Shown here piece by piece: positions 1 to 6,905 of a DNA stretch of 52,611 nucleotides. The notes beneath the pieces were generated by a model. That model worked only from the letters and a program-made list of their open reading frames with translations, was not told the origin of the DNA and ran no database searches. The stretch is taken from positions 1 to 52,611 of the forward strand of contig CASFYR010000024.1 in NCBI GenBank assembly GCA_949298975.1, written 5' to 3'. A program made the translations under genes and the position numbers. The DNA comes from an uncultured Bacillota bacterium (GTDB lineage Bacteria > Bacillota_I > Bacilli_A > Erysipelotrichales > Erysipelotrichaceae). Each line of letters opens with the position of its first letter. Within the stretch, counting starts at the first letter, position 1.

Positions 1-1
1 C

Positions 2-1114
2 CTAATTATAGGTTCTTACCGGGGAGATATATTCAATGATATCAGGATCTTCCGGGGAAAGAATGATGATCGGTTTTGATTCGCCTTTGAACGACATGGT
101 CATCACATCAGAACGCAATGCTTTAATGGCGTCAGATAAATATTTGCCACTGCAGGAAATAACCAGTGGCTCACCGGAATAAGAAGCGATCGACAATACC
201 TCGTGAGATGATCCTATTTCCTGAGATGAAGAAGATACTTCAAGGGAATCGGTGTTGATTTTTAACTTAACGACGCTCTTGCCGTCTGATTTAATAAATG
301 ACGCCCGATCGACAGCATCCTGCAGACTCCTGGCATCAATCTGTAAAACCTGAGTTGAAGCAATATTCAAAAGATGGCTGGTATTAGGGAAAGCATCCTC
401 GATAAGTCTTGTTAAGACTGTAGTTTCATCACTGTTGAAGAAAGCTTTGTTCTTGTCGATATATACTCTGATTTTCTTTTCATCAGCCATGATATTGCAG
501 GTTTCGGAAATGATTTTAGACGGGATGGTAATATTAAAGTCACCGTTTTTAACAAAATCTATTTTCATTGATGATAAGCGATATGAGTCGGTTGCGCTGG
601 CTACCAGTTTATCTCCTTCGGTCTTCAAATTAAGACCGGTGAGCGCCTGACGGATCTGCTGATCGCTGCAGGCAAATACCGTCCGATGTACCAGATCAGA
701 GAATTTTTTGACGTCCAACTCAAAAAAGTCGGAAGAATGATCGAAGTTGATATTTGGATAATCAGACGGACGCATGCCATTGATCTTGAATTCCGATTTA
801 TTGCCGCTTATCTTGCACAGAGTGCCATCAATAATTTCGACATTAACCATATCGCTGTCGATCTTACGGACTATTTCTGAAATATAGCGGATATCAATTA
901 CCGCTTCCCCTTCTTCGACAATTACCAGTTCATCAGAAGGCAGTTTCACTGTTTTGATGGAAATATTGGAATCAGAACCGATAAAAGTTACGTTTTCTTC
1001 GCTGACAGTTATTTTCACTCCGCTTAGTGATGGAATCGGGGCACTATTGGAAATAGCTTTAGCCACAACGGCTAGAACATTATTGAACATTCTTTTTTGG
1101 ATTTTAAAATTCAT
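2..1114 (-). CDS. dnaN: DNA polymerase III sliding clamp, beta subunit
   Basis: This is the ring-shaped processivity clamp that tethers the replicative polymerase to DNA. The 370-residue length is usual for bacterial beta clamps, and the three-lobed pattern with typical segments such as ALTGLNLK and ATDSYRLS is visible. The start at 1114 is preceded by AGGAGC read on the minus strand, and the stop lies at the first bases of the window, so the gene is complete. It follows dnaA on the same strand, the classical order, with a 141-base spacer holding further DnaA boxes. Identification is firm. Confidence 0.97.
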   Translation of the reverse strand: MNFKIQKRMFNNVLAVVAKAISNSAPIPSLSGVKITVSEENVTFIGSDSNISIKTVKLPSDELVIVEEGEAVIDIRYISEIVRKIDSDMVNVEIIDGTLCKISGNKSEFKINGMRPSDYPNINFDHSSDFFELDVKKFSDLVHRTVFACSDQQIRQALTGLNLKTEGDKLVASATDSYRLSSMKIDFVKNGDFNITIPSKIISETCNIMADEKKIRVYIDKNKAFFNSDETTVLTRLIEDAFPNTSHLLNIASTQVLQIDARSLQDAVDRASFIKSDGKSVVKLKINTDSLEVSSSSQEIGSSHEVLSIASYSGEPLVISCSGKYLSDAIKALRSDVMTMSFKGESKPIIILSPEDPDIIEYISPVRTYN

Positions 1115-1163
1115 GAACCTGCTCCTTTTTATTTTTATTTATTCTATTTATTATTATTAAGGC

Positions 1164-1255
1164 TGTGGATATGTGGATAACAATCAAATAACCCTAATAA
1201 CAACCATATTTTACCATTTTTTAAGTGTTGATAAAATGATGATAACGGTGGATAA
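1164..1255. other. DnaA-box group in the dnaA-dnaN spacer
   Basis: The spacer holds one perfect box (TGTGGATAA, 1172-1180, the reverse of TTATCCACA), an overlapping near-match TGTGGATAT (1164-1172), the TTATCAACA-type box TGTTGATAA (1226-1234), and GGTGGATAA (1247-1255) touching the dnaA stop codon. In Bacillus-type bipartite origins the dnaA-dnaN spacer carries a second box cluster that loops to the one upstream of dnaA. I infer that arrangement here. The cluster may also serve DnaA-dependent control of dnaN. Confidence 0.7.
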
Positions 1256-2602
1256 CTACTGTTTGATTAAGGTTTCGATATCTTCGACCGCTTTTTTGTA
1301 AAAGTCATCTTTCCTGATGTTCTTTTCTACCCTTTCGCAAGCGTTGATAACGGTTGAGTGATCGCGTTTGCCGAATTTTTCGCCGATTTCTTTATAAGGC
1401 AGATCCAAGTGCTTTCGTACCAAGTACATTGCCACCTGCCTTGGAATGGCAATTTTTTTGGTTCTGATTTTGGAATCGAGCTGTTGTTTTGTAATATTAT
1501 AATAATCACAGACGGCTTTTTTGATTACCGTGACATTTAATTCACTGGAGGCTTCCGGTATCTGGTCTTTAAATGCTTCCAAAGCGACATTCATATTAAT
1601 GTGATCGACCGGCGCAAAAGTTATGGCAAAAAATAAGAGTCTGTTCAAGGCTCCTTCCAGTTGTCGTACATCTTGGGAAAAGTTGGTAGCAATATAGGAG
1701 AGCACCTCGTCATCAATATTCTGCCGGCCGTTTAAGGTCAGTTTCTTTTTAAGGATGTTGATACTAGTTTCATATTCCGGAGCTTCGATATTGACGTTTA
1801 ACCCCTGATTGAAGCGTGATATGATCCGGTCTTCCAAACCTTTGATGTCTTTTGGCATCCGGTCGCTGGTTAAGCAGATCTGTTTGCGGTTATTGACCAG
1901 TTCATTAAAGATACTGAAAAAAACTTCGTGAGTCTTTTCTTTGCCTGCAATAAACTGGATATCATCAACCAACAAGACGTCAAGATCGTAGAATTCTTTT
2001 TTAAACTGATCGATAACATGTTCCCTGATCGATTCAGAAACCCCTTCTACAAAATCAAGTCCCGAAATAAAACCGATTTTATAATCCGGAAAATTCTCAC
2101 CGATCTTATTGCCGATCGCGTTAAGCAAATGGGTTTTACCCAGACCAGAATTGCCGTAGATAAATAAAGGATTATAGGAATAACCCGGATTATTGGCAAC
2201 GGTCAGCGCCGATACCTGCGATTGGATATTAGAGCGGCCGACGACGAAATTTTCAAAAGTAAAGGCCGGGTCAAGATAAGTCCTGAAAAAGTGAAATTCA
2301 AAATCACTTTTCTTAACCTTTTTTTCAAAAACCGGCGAATCTTGCTGGAGCTCGGCATTTACCGTAACATACCGTCCGATAACCGTTTCCAAAGCCTGTT
2401 CGATCGCCTCATGGATCTGATTGATGATGACAGTGTTGATAAACATCGAACACAGGATAAGAGCCTTGTTTTCGGTTATAGAGATCAATCGCGAATCAGA
2501 TGATATCGAATTATACATATCATAACCAATAACTTGTTTTTCATCTAAATATTCCAGGGTTCTCTCCCAAACATTTGATAAATAAAATTCGTTAGCGATC
2601 AT
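1256..2602 (-). CDS. dnaA: Chromosomal replication initiator DnaA
   Basis: DnaA binds the 9-mer boxes flanking this gene, melts the origin and recruits helicase. The 448 residues show the N-terminal interaction domain, a variable linker, the AAA+ domain with Walker A GNSGLGKTH and Walker B LLVDDIQF, and the C-terminal helix-turn-helix box-binding domain with KRDHSTVINACERV. The start at 2602 is supported by GAAGGAGAG read on the minus strand just upstream. The gene points away from the main DnaA-box cluster, so DnaA probably regulates its own transcription. Identification is certain. Confidence 0.98.
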   Translation of the reverse strand: MIANEFYLSNVWERTLEYLDEKQVIGYDMYNSISSDSRLISITENKALILCSMFINTVIINQIHEAIEQALETVIGRYVTVNAELQQDSPVFEKKVKKSDFEFHFFRTYLDPAFTFENFVVGRSNIQSQVSALTVANNPGYSYNPLFIYGNSGLGKTHLLNAIGNKIGENFPDYKIGFISGLDFVEGVSESIREHVIDQFKKEFYDLDVLLVDDIQFIAGKEKTHEVFFSIFNELVNNRKQICLTSDRMPKDIKGLEDRIISRFNQGLNVNIEAPEYETSINILKKKLTLNGRQNIDDEVLSYIATNFSQDVRQLEGALNRLLFFAITFAPVDHINMNVALEAFKDQIPEASSELNVTVIKKAVCDYYNITKQQLDSKIRTKKIAIPRQVAMYLVRKHLDLPYKEIGEKFGKRDHSTVINACERVEKNIRKDDFYKKAVEDIETLIKQ

Positions 2603-3060
2603 ATTCTCTCCTTCAGGTAAGTATTATTATAGACCATATTTTCGGCAATTAAGCACTATATTTATATTCAAAACCCGCAATCAACATTGGTCGATCAAAT
2701 AAAAAACCTTTGTTTAAAGTAGTAATGATAGTTATCCACATTAATCCACAAAATCGAATTGTTGATAAGTTAAAAATAATTATCCACCTACTTATCAACT
2801 GTTGATAATGGGGATTGTCTAAAACTATCCACAGTATTTATCAACATAAACTACTGCTAAAATAACCGTTAATATAAGGCTATTTTTCACTTATCAACAT
2901 AATTTTACCGATGTTGATAAACAACTTTTGTGAATGTTGATAAATGTGTTTGGCGAAAGCGGAAGATTGACCGAAAATGATCTGAATAATATTGATATTG
3001 TGGATAATTTTAGGTGTTGTTTGAAAAATGTGGACAGATTTTACTGAAAATATGAAAAGA
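2603..3060. other. oriC: Chromosomal replication origin (oriC), main DnaA-box cluster
   Basis: This gene-free AT-rich stretch upstream of dnaA is packed with DnaA boxes. Perfect TTATCCACA-type boxes lie at 2732-2740 and 2999-3007 (reverse). TTATCAACA-type boxes lie at 2760-2768 (reverse), 2838-2846, 2891-2899, 2912-2920 (reverse) and 2935-2943 (reverse). Near-matches lie at 2742-2750, 2780-2788 and 2825-2833. A palindromic back-to-back pair spans 2792-2808. Together with the flanking dnaA-dnaN and divergent gene orientation this marks the origin. No ribosomal protein L34 gene (rpmH), the usual Firmicutes neighbour on this side, is present. Confidence 0.9.
2717..2731 (+). other. Candidate DnaA-trio element next to two DnaA boxes
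   Basis: Read in triplets back from the perfect DnaA box at 2732, the sequence is AAG TAG TAA TGA TAG. Three of five match the TA(G/A) trio pattern known to guide DnaA onto single-stranded DNA in Bacillus subtilis, and the other two are one base off. Two direct DnaA boxes follow immediately (2732-2740, 2742-2750), and the sequence on the other side is AT-rich. The unwinding role is inferred from this layout. Confidence 0.45.
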
Positions 3061-3075
3061 AAATAAAAATTCTTA

Positions 3076-3104
3076 TTGACTTTAAGTCTTGATTGCAATA
3101 ATAT
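3076..3104 (+). promoter_or_regulatory. Promoter of the metNIQ leader
   Basis: A -35 TTGACT (3076-3081) and a -10 TAATAT (3099-3104) are separated by 17 bp, a strong housekeeping-type promoter. Transcription should begin near 3111, just before the T-box leader. It lies at the right edge of the origin and fires away from it. Confidence 0.75.
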
Positions 3105-3110
3105 CAAATC

Positions 3111-3350
3111 ATAAATACAGTGAACAGAAGAGTAGTTCGGAGGAATTTTAAAGAGAGTCCTTGGCTGGTGGAAAAGGATAAAGGAAACCGGATGAACATG
3201 GTCTGGGAGTTGCTGTTTCGATATTAGAGGCAGCCGGTAGCGACCGTTAAAACGCTAGGATATGATAGTATCTGAAAAGAGGCATCAGCAATGATGTGAA
3301 TTAAGGTGGTAACACGGTTTGATAAGTCGTCCTTAGCGGACGGCTTTTTT
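3111..3350 (+). ncRNA. T-box leader, methionine-tRNA responsive, with terminator
   Basis: The leader senses uncharged tRNA and controls metNIQ by antitermination. Visible parts are the GAGAGTCC and GGCTGGTGGAAAA stem I elements (about 3153-3175), a specifier ATG (3198-3200) in GAACATGG context, the T-box AGGTGGTAACACGG (3304-3317), and a terminator with arms 3326-3332 and 3338-3344 followed by six T (3345-3350). The bulge TGGT (3307-3310) can pair with an ACCA tRNA end, as expected for tRNA-Met with discriminator A. The Met specifier agrees with the methionine transporter downstream. Confidence 0.92.
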
Positions 3351-3370
3351 GTTTATAAAGGGGTGATTGA

Positions 3371-4381
3371 ATGATCAGGTTTGAAAAGGTAAACAAAACA
3401 TATTTGGGCAAAAAGAATGTTGAGGCGGTCAGAGATGTTAGCTTAACGATCAATGACGGCGAGATATTCGGGATCGTTGGTTACAGCGGAGCAGGTAAAT
3501 CAACCCTGATTCGTCTTGTCAATCAGCTGGAAAAAGTGACTTCCGGTCATATCTATATCAATGATGTCGATATTACAGCTCTGAAAGGTAAAGAATTGCG
3601 TCAAGAACGCCAAAAGATCGGGATGATTTTTCAACACTTCAATCTTCTGTGGTCAAAAACGGTTTTAGAAAACATCGCCTTTCCTTTAGAAATATCTCAT
3701 ATAAGTAAAAAAGAAAGATTAGCTAAAGCTAAAGCGATGGCGGAAGAGGTTGGATTAGCGGATAAAATTAATGTTTATCCCAGCAATTTATCCGGTGGAC
3801 AGAAACAGCGGGTCGCGATCGCCAGAGCCCTGATCCTTAATCCTGATATCTTATTATGTGATGAAGCCACCAGCGCTCTTGATCCAAAAACAACCGAAGA
3901 TATCCTGGATCTGCTCAAAAGGATCAATCAGAAGTATCACATTACAATTCTGATGATCACTCATCAAATGGAGACGGTGCAGAAAATATGTCATCGGTTA
4001 GCAGTAATGGCGGATGGGGCAGTAATTGAAAGCGATACGGTGGAAAATATCTTTGCCGATCCTAAAAAAGAATTGACAAAACAATTGATCCAGACAGTCG
4101 ATACCGGGGTAGATGTAAAAAAGATGGCATTAAGTTTAAAACAAAAATATCCTGACGGTCATCTTCTGCGAGTTACTTTTGAAAAGGATAATTCAGAAAA
4201 ACCGGTGTTCTATGAAGTTATTACCAAGCTGAATATCCCGATTAATATCGTAAGTGCCAATATTAAAAATACTCAGGCCGGTGCTTTGGGAGTTATGTAT
4301 ATCCATATAGAAATGCGTCAGGAAATAGCGCCGTTAATTGAAGAATTGCAGCGCCGGGAAGTAAAAGTGGAGGTGATATAG
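3371..4381 (+). CDS. metN: Methionine ABC transporter ATP-binding protein
   Basis: This ATPase drives the MetNIQ importer for methionine. The 336 residues contain Walker A GYSGAGKST (37-45), the signature LSGGQKQRVAIARA, Walker B ILLCDEATSALDP, and a C-terminal regulatory NIL-type domain (about 260-336), which in this family binds methionine and inhibits transport. AAGGGGTGA precedes the start. The stop is immediately followed by the metI start, so the two are translationally coupled. Expression should rise when charged tRNA-Met falls, through the T-box upstream. Confidence 0.95.
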   Translation: MIRFEKVNKTYLGKKNVEAVRDVSLTINDGEIFGIVGYSGAGKSTLIRLVNQLEKVTSGHIYINDVDITALKGKELRQERQKIGMIFQHFNLLWSKTVLENIAFPLEISHISKKERLAKAKAMAEEVGLADKINVYPSNLSGGQKQRVAIARALILNPDILLCDEATSALDPKTTEDILDLLKRINQKYHITILMITHQMETVQKICHRLAVMADGAVIESDTVENIFADPKKELTKQLIQTVDTGVDVKKMALSLKQKYPDGHLLRVTFEKDNSEKPVFYEVITKLNIPINIVSANIKNTQAGALGVMYIHIEMRQEIAPLIEELQRREVKVEVI

Positions 4382-5053
4382 ATGGCAGAGATGCTTGAAA
4401 GTTTGAAAGAGCCGATATTTGAAACGCTGTATCTGACCTTTGTCCCGCTGTTTTTCGCAGTAATCTTTGGGTTTATTATCGGAGTTGCTATCTTTATTAC
4501 CAGCAGCGAGTCAATGATTATTGATACCAGAGGTCATATTGGGTTAAGGATAATCAACCGCCTTGCTGACGGACTGGTCAATATTTTCCGGTCGATCCCG
4601 TATCTGATCCTTCTGATCTGGGTGAATCCGTTAGCCAATCTTCTGACCGGGTCAATGATCGGGGCCACCGCCGCAATCCCATCACTGGTAATTTCAGCGA
4701 CACCGTTTTATGCCCGTATGGTGACGATCGCTTTTACCGAAATCAATAAAGGAACGATCGAAGCCTCTAAAGCCTTAGGAGCTAACACTTTCCAGATTAT
4801 CTTTAAGGTATTGATCAGTGAAAGCAAACCGGCACTAATATCCGGCATCGCCATGACAGCAATCAGTTTGGTTTCCTACAGCGCTATGGCTGGTGCGATT
4901 GGTGCTGGTGGATTAGGCTTTGAAGCCTTTACTTATGGTATTGCTCGCCGTAATACTGAAAGGATGCTGATTACAACTTTCATCATTGTGATCATCGTCT
5001 TTATAATTCAGTTTATCGGTGATTATTTTGCAAAAAAAGTAGATAAGAGATAA
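4382..5053 (+). CDS. metI: Methionine ABC transporter permease
   Basis: This is the membrane channel of the MetNIQ methionine importer. At 223 residues with about five hydrophobic segments it has the family's normal size. The cytoplasmic coupling loop is visible around EASKALGANTFQII, where it docks on MetN. Its ribosome site GGAGGTGAT lies inside the end of metN and its ATG directly follows the metN stop. No unusual feature is seen. Confidence 0.94.
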   Translation: MAEMLESLKEPIFETLYLTFVPLFFAVIFGFIIGVAIFITSSESMIIDTRGHIGLRIINRLADGLVNIFRSIPYLILLIWVNPLANLLTGSMIGATAAIPSLVISATPFYARMVTIAFTEINKGTIEASKALGANTFQIIFKVLISESKPALISGIAMTAISLVSYSAMAGAIGAGGLGFEAFTYGIARRNTERMLITTFIIVIIVFIIQFIGDYFAKKVDKR

Positions 5054-5061
5054 AGGGGGAT

Positions 5062-5877
5062 ATGAAAATGAAAAAATTATTAGTTATCTTATTTAGTTTG
5101 CTGTTGCTTAGTGCTTGTTCCGGTGGAACTGATACCGAAAAACAAAACGAGGTCATCAAGGTTTCCGCAACTGCCGAACCTCACGCTACGATCCTGGAGG
5201 CAGCCAAACCGCTGTTAGCGGAAAAGGGTTATGATTTGGAGATTGAAATTCTTGACAATTATTACATTTTCAATAAATCACTTAATAACGGCGATGTTGA
5301 TGCTAATTATTTCCAGCATATCGTTTTCTTTGACGGTGAAGTGGAAGAATATGGTTATGATATCGCTAATGCCGGAAATATCCATATCGAACCGTTTGGA
5401 TTCTATTCCAAAAAGTATTCCAGTATCGATGAATTGCCGGATGGCGCCAAGGTCGTTATTTCTAATTCAGTAGCCGATCATGGCCGTTTATTGTCGGTAT
5501 TGGAAAACGCCGGTCTTATCACACTTGATCCGAGTGTTAATAAAAATGATGCTGTGGTTGCCGATATCGTTGATAATCCTAAAAATTTGGTGTTTGAAGA
5601 AGTAAATCCGGAAATGCTGACAATGACTTTGGATTCCAATGATGTTGATTTAGTGGCGATCAACGGCAATTATGCGCTATCGGCCGGTTTAAATCCACTG
5701 GAAGATGCTTTGCTTCTTGAAAGCGGCGAGGACAATCCTTATGTTAATATTATTGCCTGCCGTAGCGAAGACAAAGACTCCGATAAGATCAAAGCACTGG
5801 TTGAGGTACTGCAATCAGATGAAATCAAAGATTTTATCAATGAAAAATATCAGGGATCGGTTATCCCGGTTGAATAA
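5062..5877 (+). CDS. metQ: Methionine-binding lipoprotein (NLPA/MetQ family)
   Basis: This surface lipoprotein captures methionine for MetNI. A short signal peptide ends in the lipobox LLSAC with Cys19 as the lipidated residue, followed by a NLPA-type binding domain (SATAEPHATILEAAK, YFQHIVFFDGEVEEYGYD). The 271 residues are typical. AAGGGGGAT precedes the start; a second ATG two codons later is possible. A short inverted repeat after the gene (arms 5885-5890 and 5895-5900) lacks a T run, so termination there is uncertain. Confidence 0.94.
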   Translation: MKMKKLLVILFSLLLLSACSGGTDTEKQNEVIKVSATAEPHATILEAAKPLLAEKGYDLEIEILDNYYIFNKSLNNGDVDANYFQHIVFFDGEVEEYGYDIANAGNIHIEPFGFYSKKYSSIDELPDGAKVVISNSVADHGRLLSVLENAGLITLDPSVNKNDAVVADIVDNPKNLVFEEVNPEMLTMTLDSNDVDLVAINGNYALSAGLNPLEDALLLESGEDNPYVNIIACRSEDKDSDKIKALVEVLQSDEIKDFINEKYQGSVIPVE

Positions 5878-5982
5878 TCGATAAAGGAGCGAAGGCTCCT
5901 CTTGATATCGGTAAAATCCAGCAGATCAAAGATGAAAAAAAGATCCAATGATCAAAAATATAATCATCAGTATCTAAAATTA

Positions 5983-5991
5983 TGATATTAT
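5983..5991 (+). promoter_or_regulatory. Extended -10 promoter of the HAD phosphatase gene
   Basis: TGATATTAT is an extended -10 element (TG-N-TATTAT). It predicts a start near 5998, thirteen bases before the ATG at 6011, leaving room for the GAGGGAACAGG ribosome site. No good -35 is visible. Confidence 0.45.
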
Positions 5992-6010
5992 TTGAAACGA
6001 GGGAACAGGA

Positions 6011-6817
6011 ATGAAATACATATTTTTGGATGTTGACGGAACGATCATCGATCATGCCCGGCATGAAATACCAGCCAATACGATCAAAGCAATCAACGAG
6101 ATGAAAAAAGACAATCAGATCTTTATCTGCTCCGGCCGGCCAATGGCTACCGCCGGTTTTGGGGCTGATATCAAGTTCGATGGTTTTATCGCTTCGCTTG
6201 GAACTAATATATATTATAAAGGTAAGGAATTGATCGACCGTCCTTTCAGTTTTGAAGAACAGAAGTATATTGAGGAGATGGCTGAACAATACCAGATCGA
6301 ATTATCATACGAGTGTAAAATGAAGGGTTATGGCGGTAAAATTCTCTACAAGCGCGCTTATCCGCACGGGGAAGACGCCGGAACATCCTATAAAGGCGAT
6401 CCGAAATATTGGTATCCGATCAAGGACTACCAGGGTGAAAAAGTTTATAAGATGATGGCTGAATGTCTGATGGATAACCGGGATAATTACCTCATTTTCG
6501 CCGAAAAGATCAGAGCGATCAGCGAGATGGCTATATACACAAACATTAAGGATCGGATGGTGGCGGAAGTATCGCCGCTGGGTTTTTCCAAAGGTTATGG
6601 AATTCAAGAACTGGCCGATCTGGGGATCATAGATATGAAAGAAACGATCGGCATTGGTGACAGTGTCAATGATATCACTATGTTAGAGATCTGTGATATC
6701 GGAATTGCGATGGGCAATGCTCCTGACATTGTTAAACATTATGCTGATATGACGACCGAACCAATTAATGAAGATGGATTTTATAAAGCCTTCCAGCGGT
6801 TAGGTCTGGTTAAATAG
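6011..6817 (+). CDS. Cof-type HAD-IIB sugar/nucleotide phosphatase
   Basis: A cytosolic haloacid-dehalogenase-superfamily phosphatase of the Cof/YkrA type. Motif I FLDVDGT near the N-terminus supplies the nucleophilic and acid-base aspartates, motif II SGRP is present, and motif IV IGDSVNDITML near the C-terminus binds magnesium. A cap domain lies between, and 268 residues is the usual size. The substrate cannot be read from the sequence; relatives dephosphorylate sugar phosphates, FMN or pyridoxal phosphate. It has its own promoter and a strong terminator, so it is probably a single-gene unit. Confidence 0.88.
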   Translation: MKYIFLDVDGTIIDHARHEIPANTIKAINEMKKDNQIFICSGRPMATAGFGADIKFDGFIASLGTNIYYKGKELIDRPFSFEEQKYIEEMAEQYQIELSYECKMKGYGGKILYKRAYPHGEDAGTSYKGDPKYWYPIKDYQGEKVYKMMAECLMDNRDNYLIFAEKIRAISEMAIYTNIKDRMVAEVSPLGFSKGYGIQELADLGIIDMKETIGIGDSVNDITMLEICDIGIAMGNAPDIVKHYADMTTEPINEDGFYKAFQRLGLVK

Positions 6818-6838
6818 CACTCTTTAAAGAGTGTTTTT
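6818..6838 (+). terminator. Intrinsic terminator after the HAD phosphatase
   Basis: The arms CACTCT and AGAGTG sit within a 16-base perfect palindrome followed by five T. It starts directly after the stop codon. Confidence 0.85.
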
Positions 6839-6870
6839 AATTTGATGATGTTAATGATTGATTTATCCTG

Positions 6871-6876
6871 TATAAT
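6871..6876 (+). promoter_or_regulatory. Promoter -10 of lysS
   Basis: A consensus TATAAT predicts transcription starting near 6883. This helps decide the lysS start: the ATG at 6888 would lie only about five bases into the mRNA, whereas the ATG at 6906 follows a GGAAAG ribosome site. No good -35 is seen at the usual distance. Confidence 0.55.
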
Positions 6877-6905
6877 ATAGACGTTATATGGAAAGGAAAG
6901 TATTA

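Noticed and set aside
3111-3350. S-box (SAM) riboswitch before metNIQ
   Set aside because: The leader carries a T-box sequence, a Met specifier and a T-box terminator instead.
5885-5900. Terminator after metQ
   Set aside because: Six-base arms AGGAGC and GCTCCT form a hairpin, but no T run follows; kept only as a remark in the metQ entry.
6888-6905. Earlier lysS start
   Set aside because: It would begin about five bases into the mRNA predicted from the TATAAT at 6871; the ATG at 6906 has a ribosome site.
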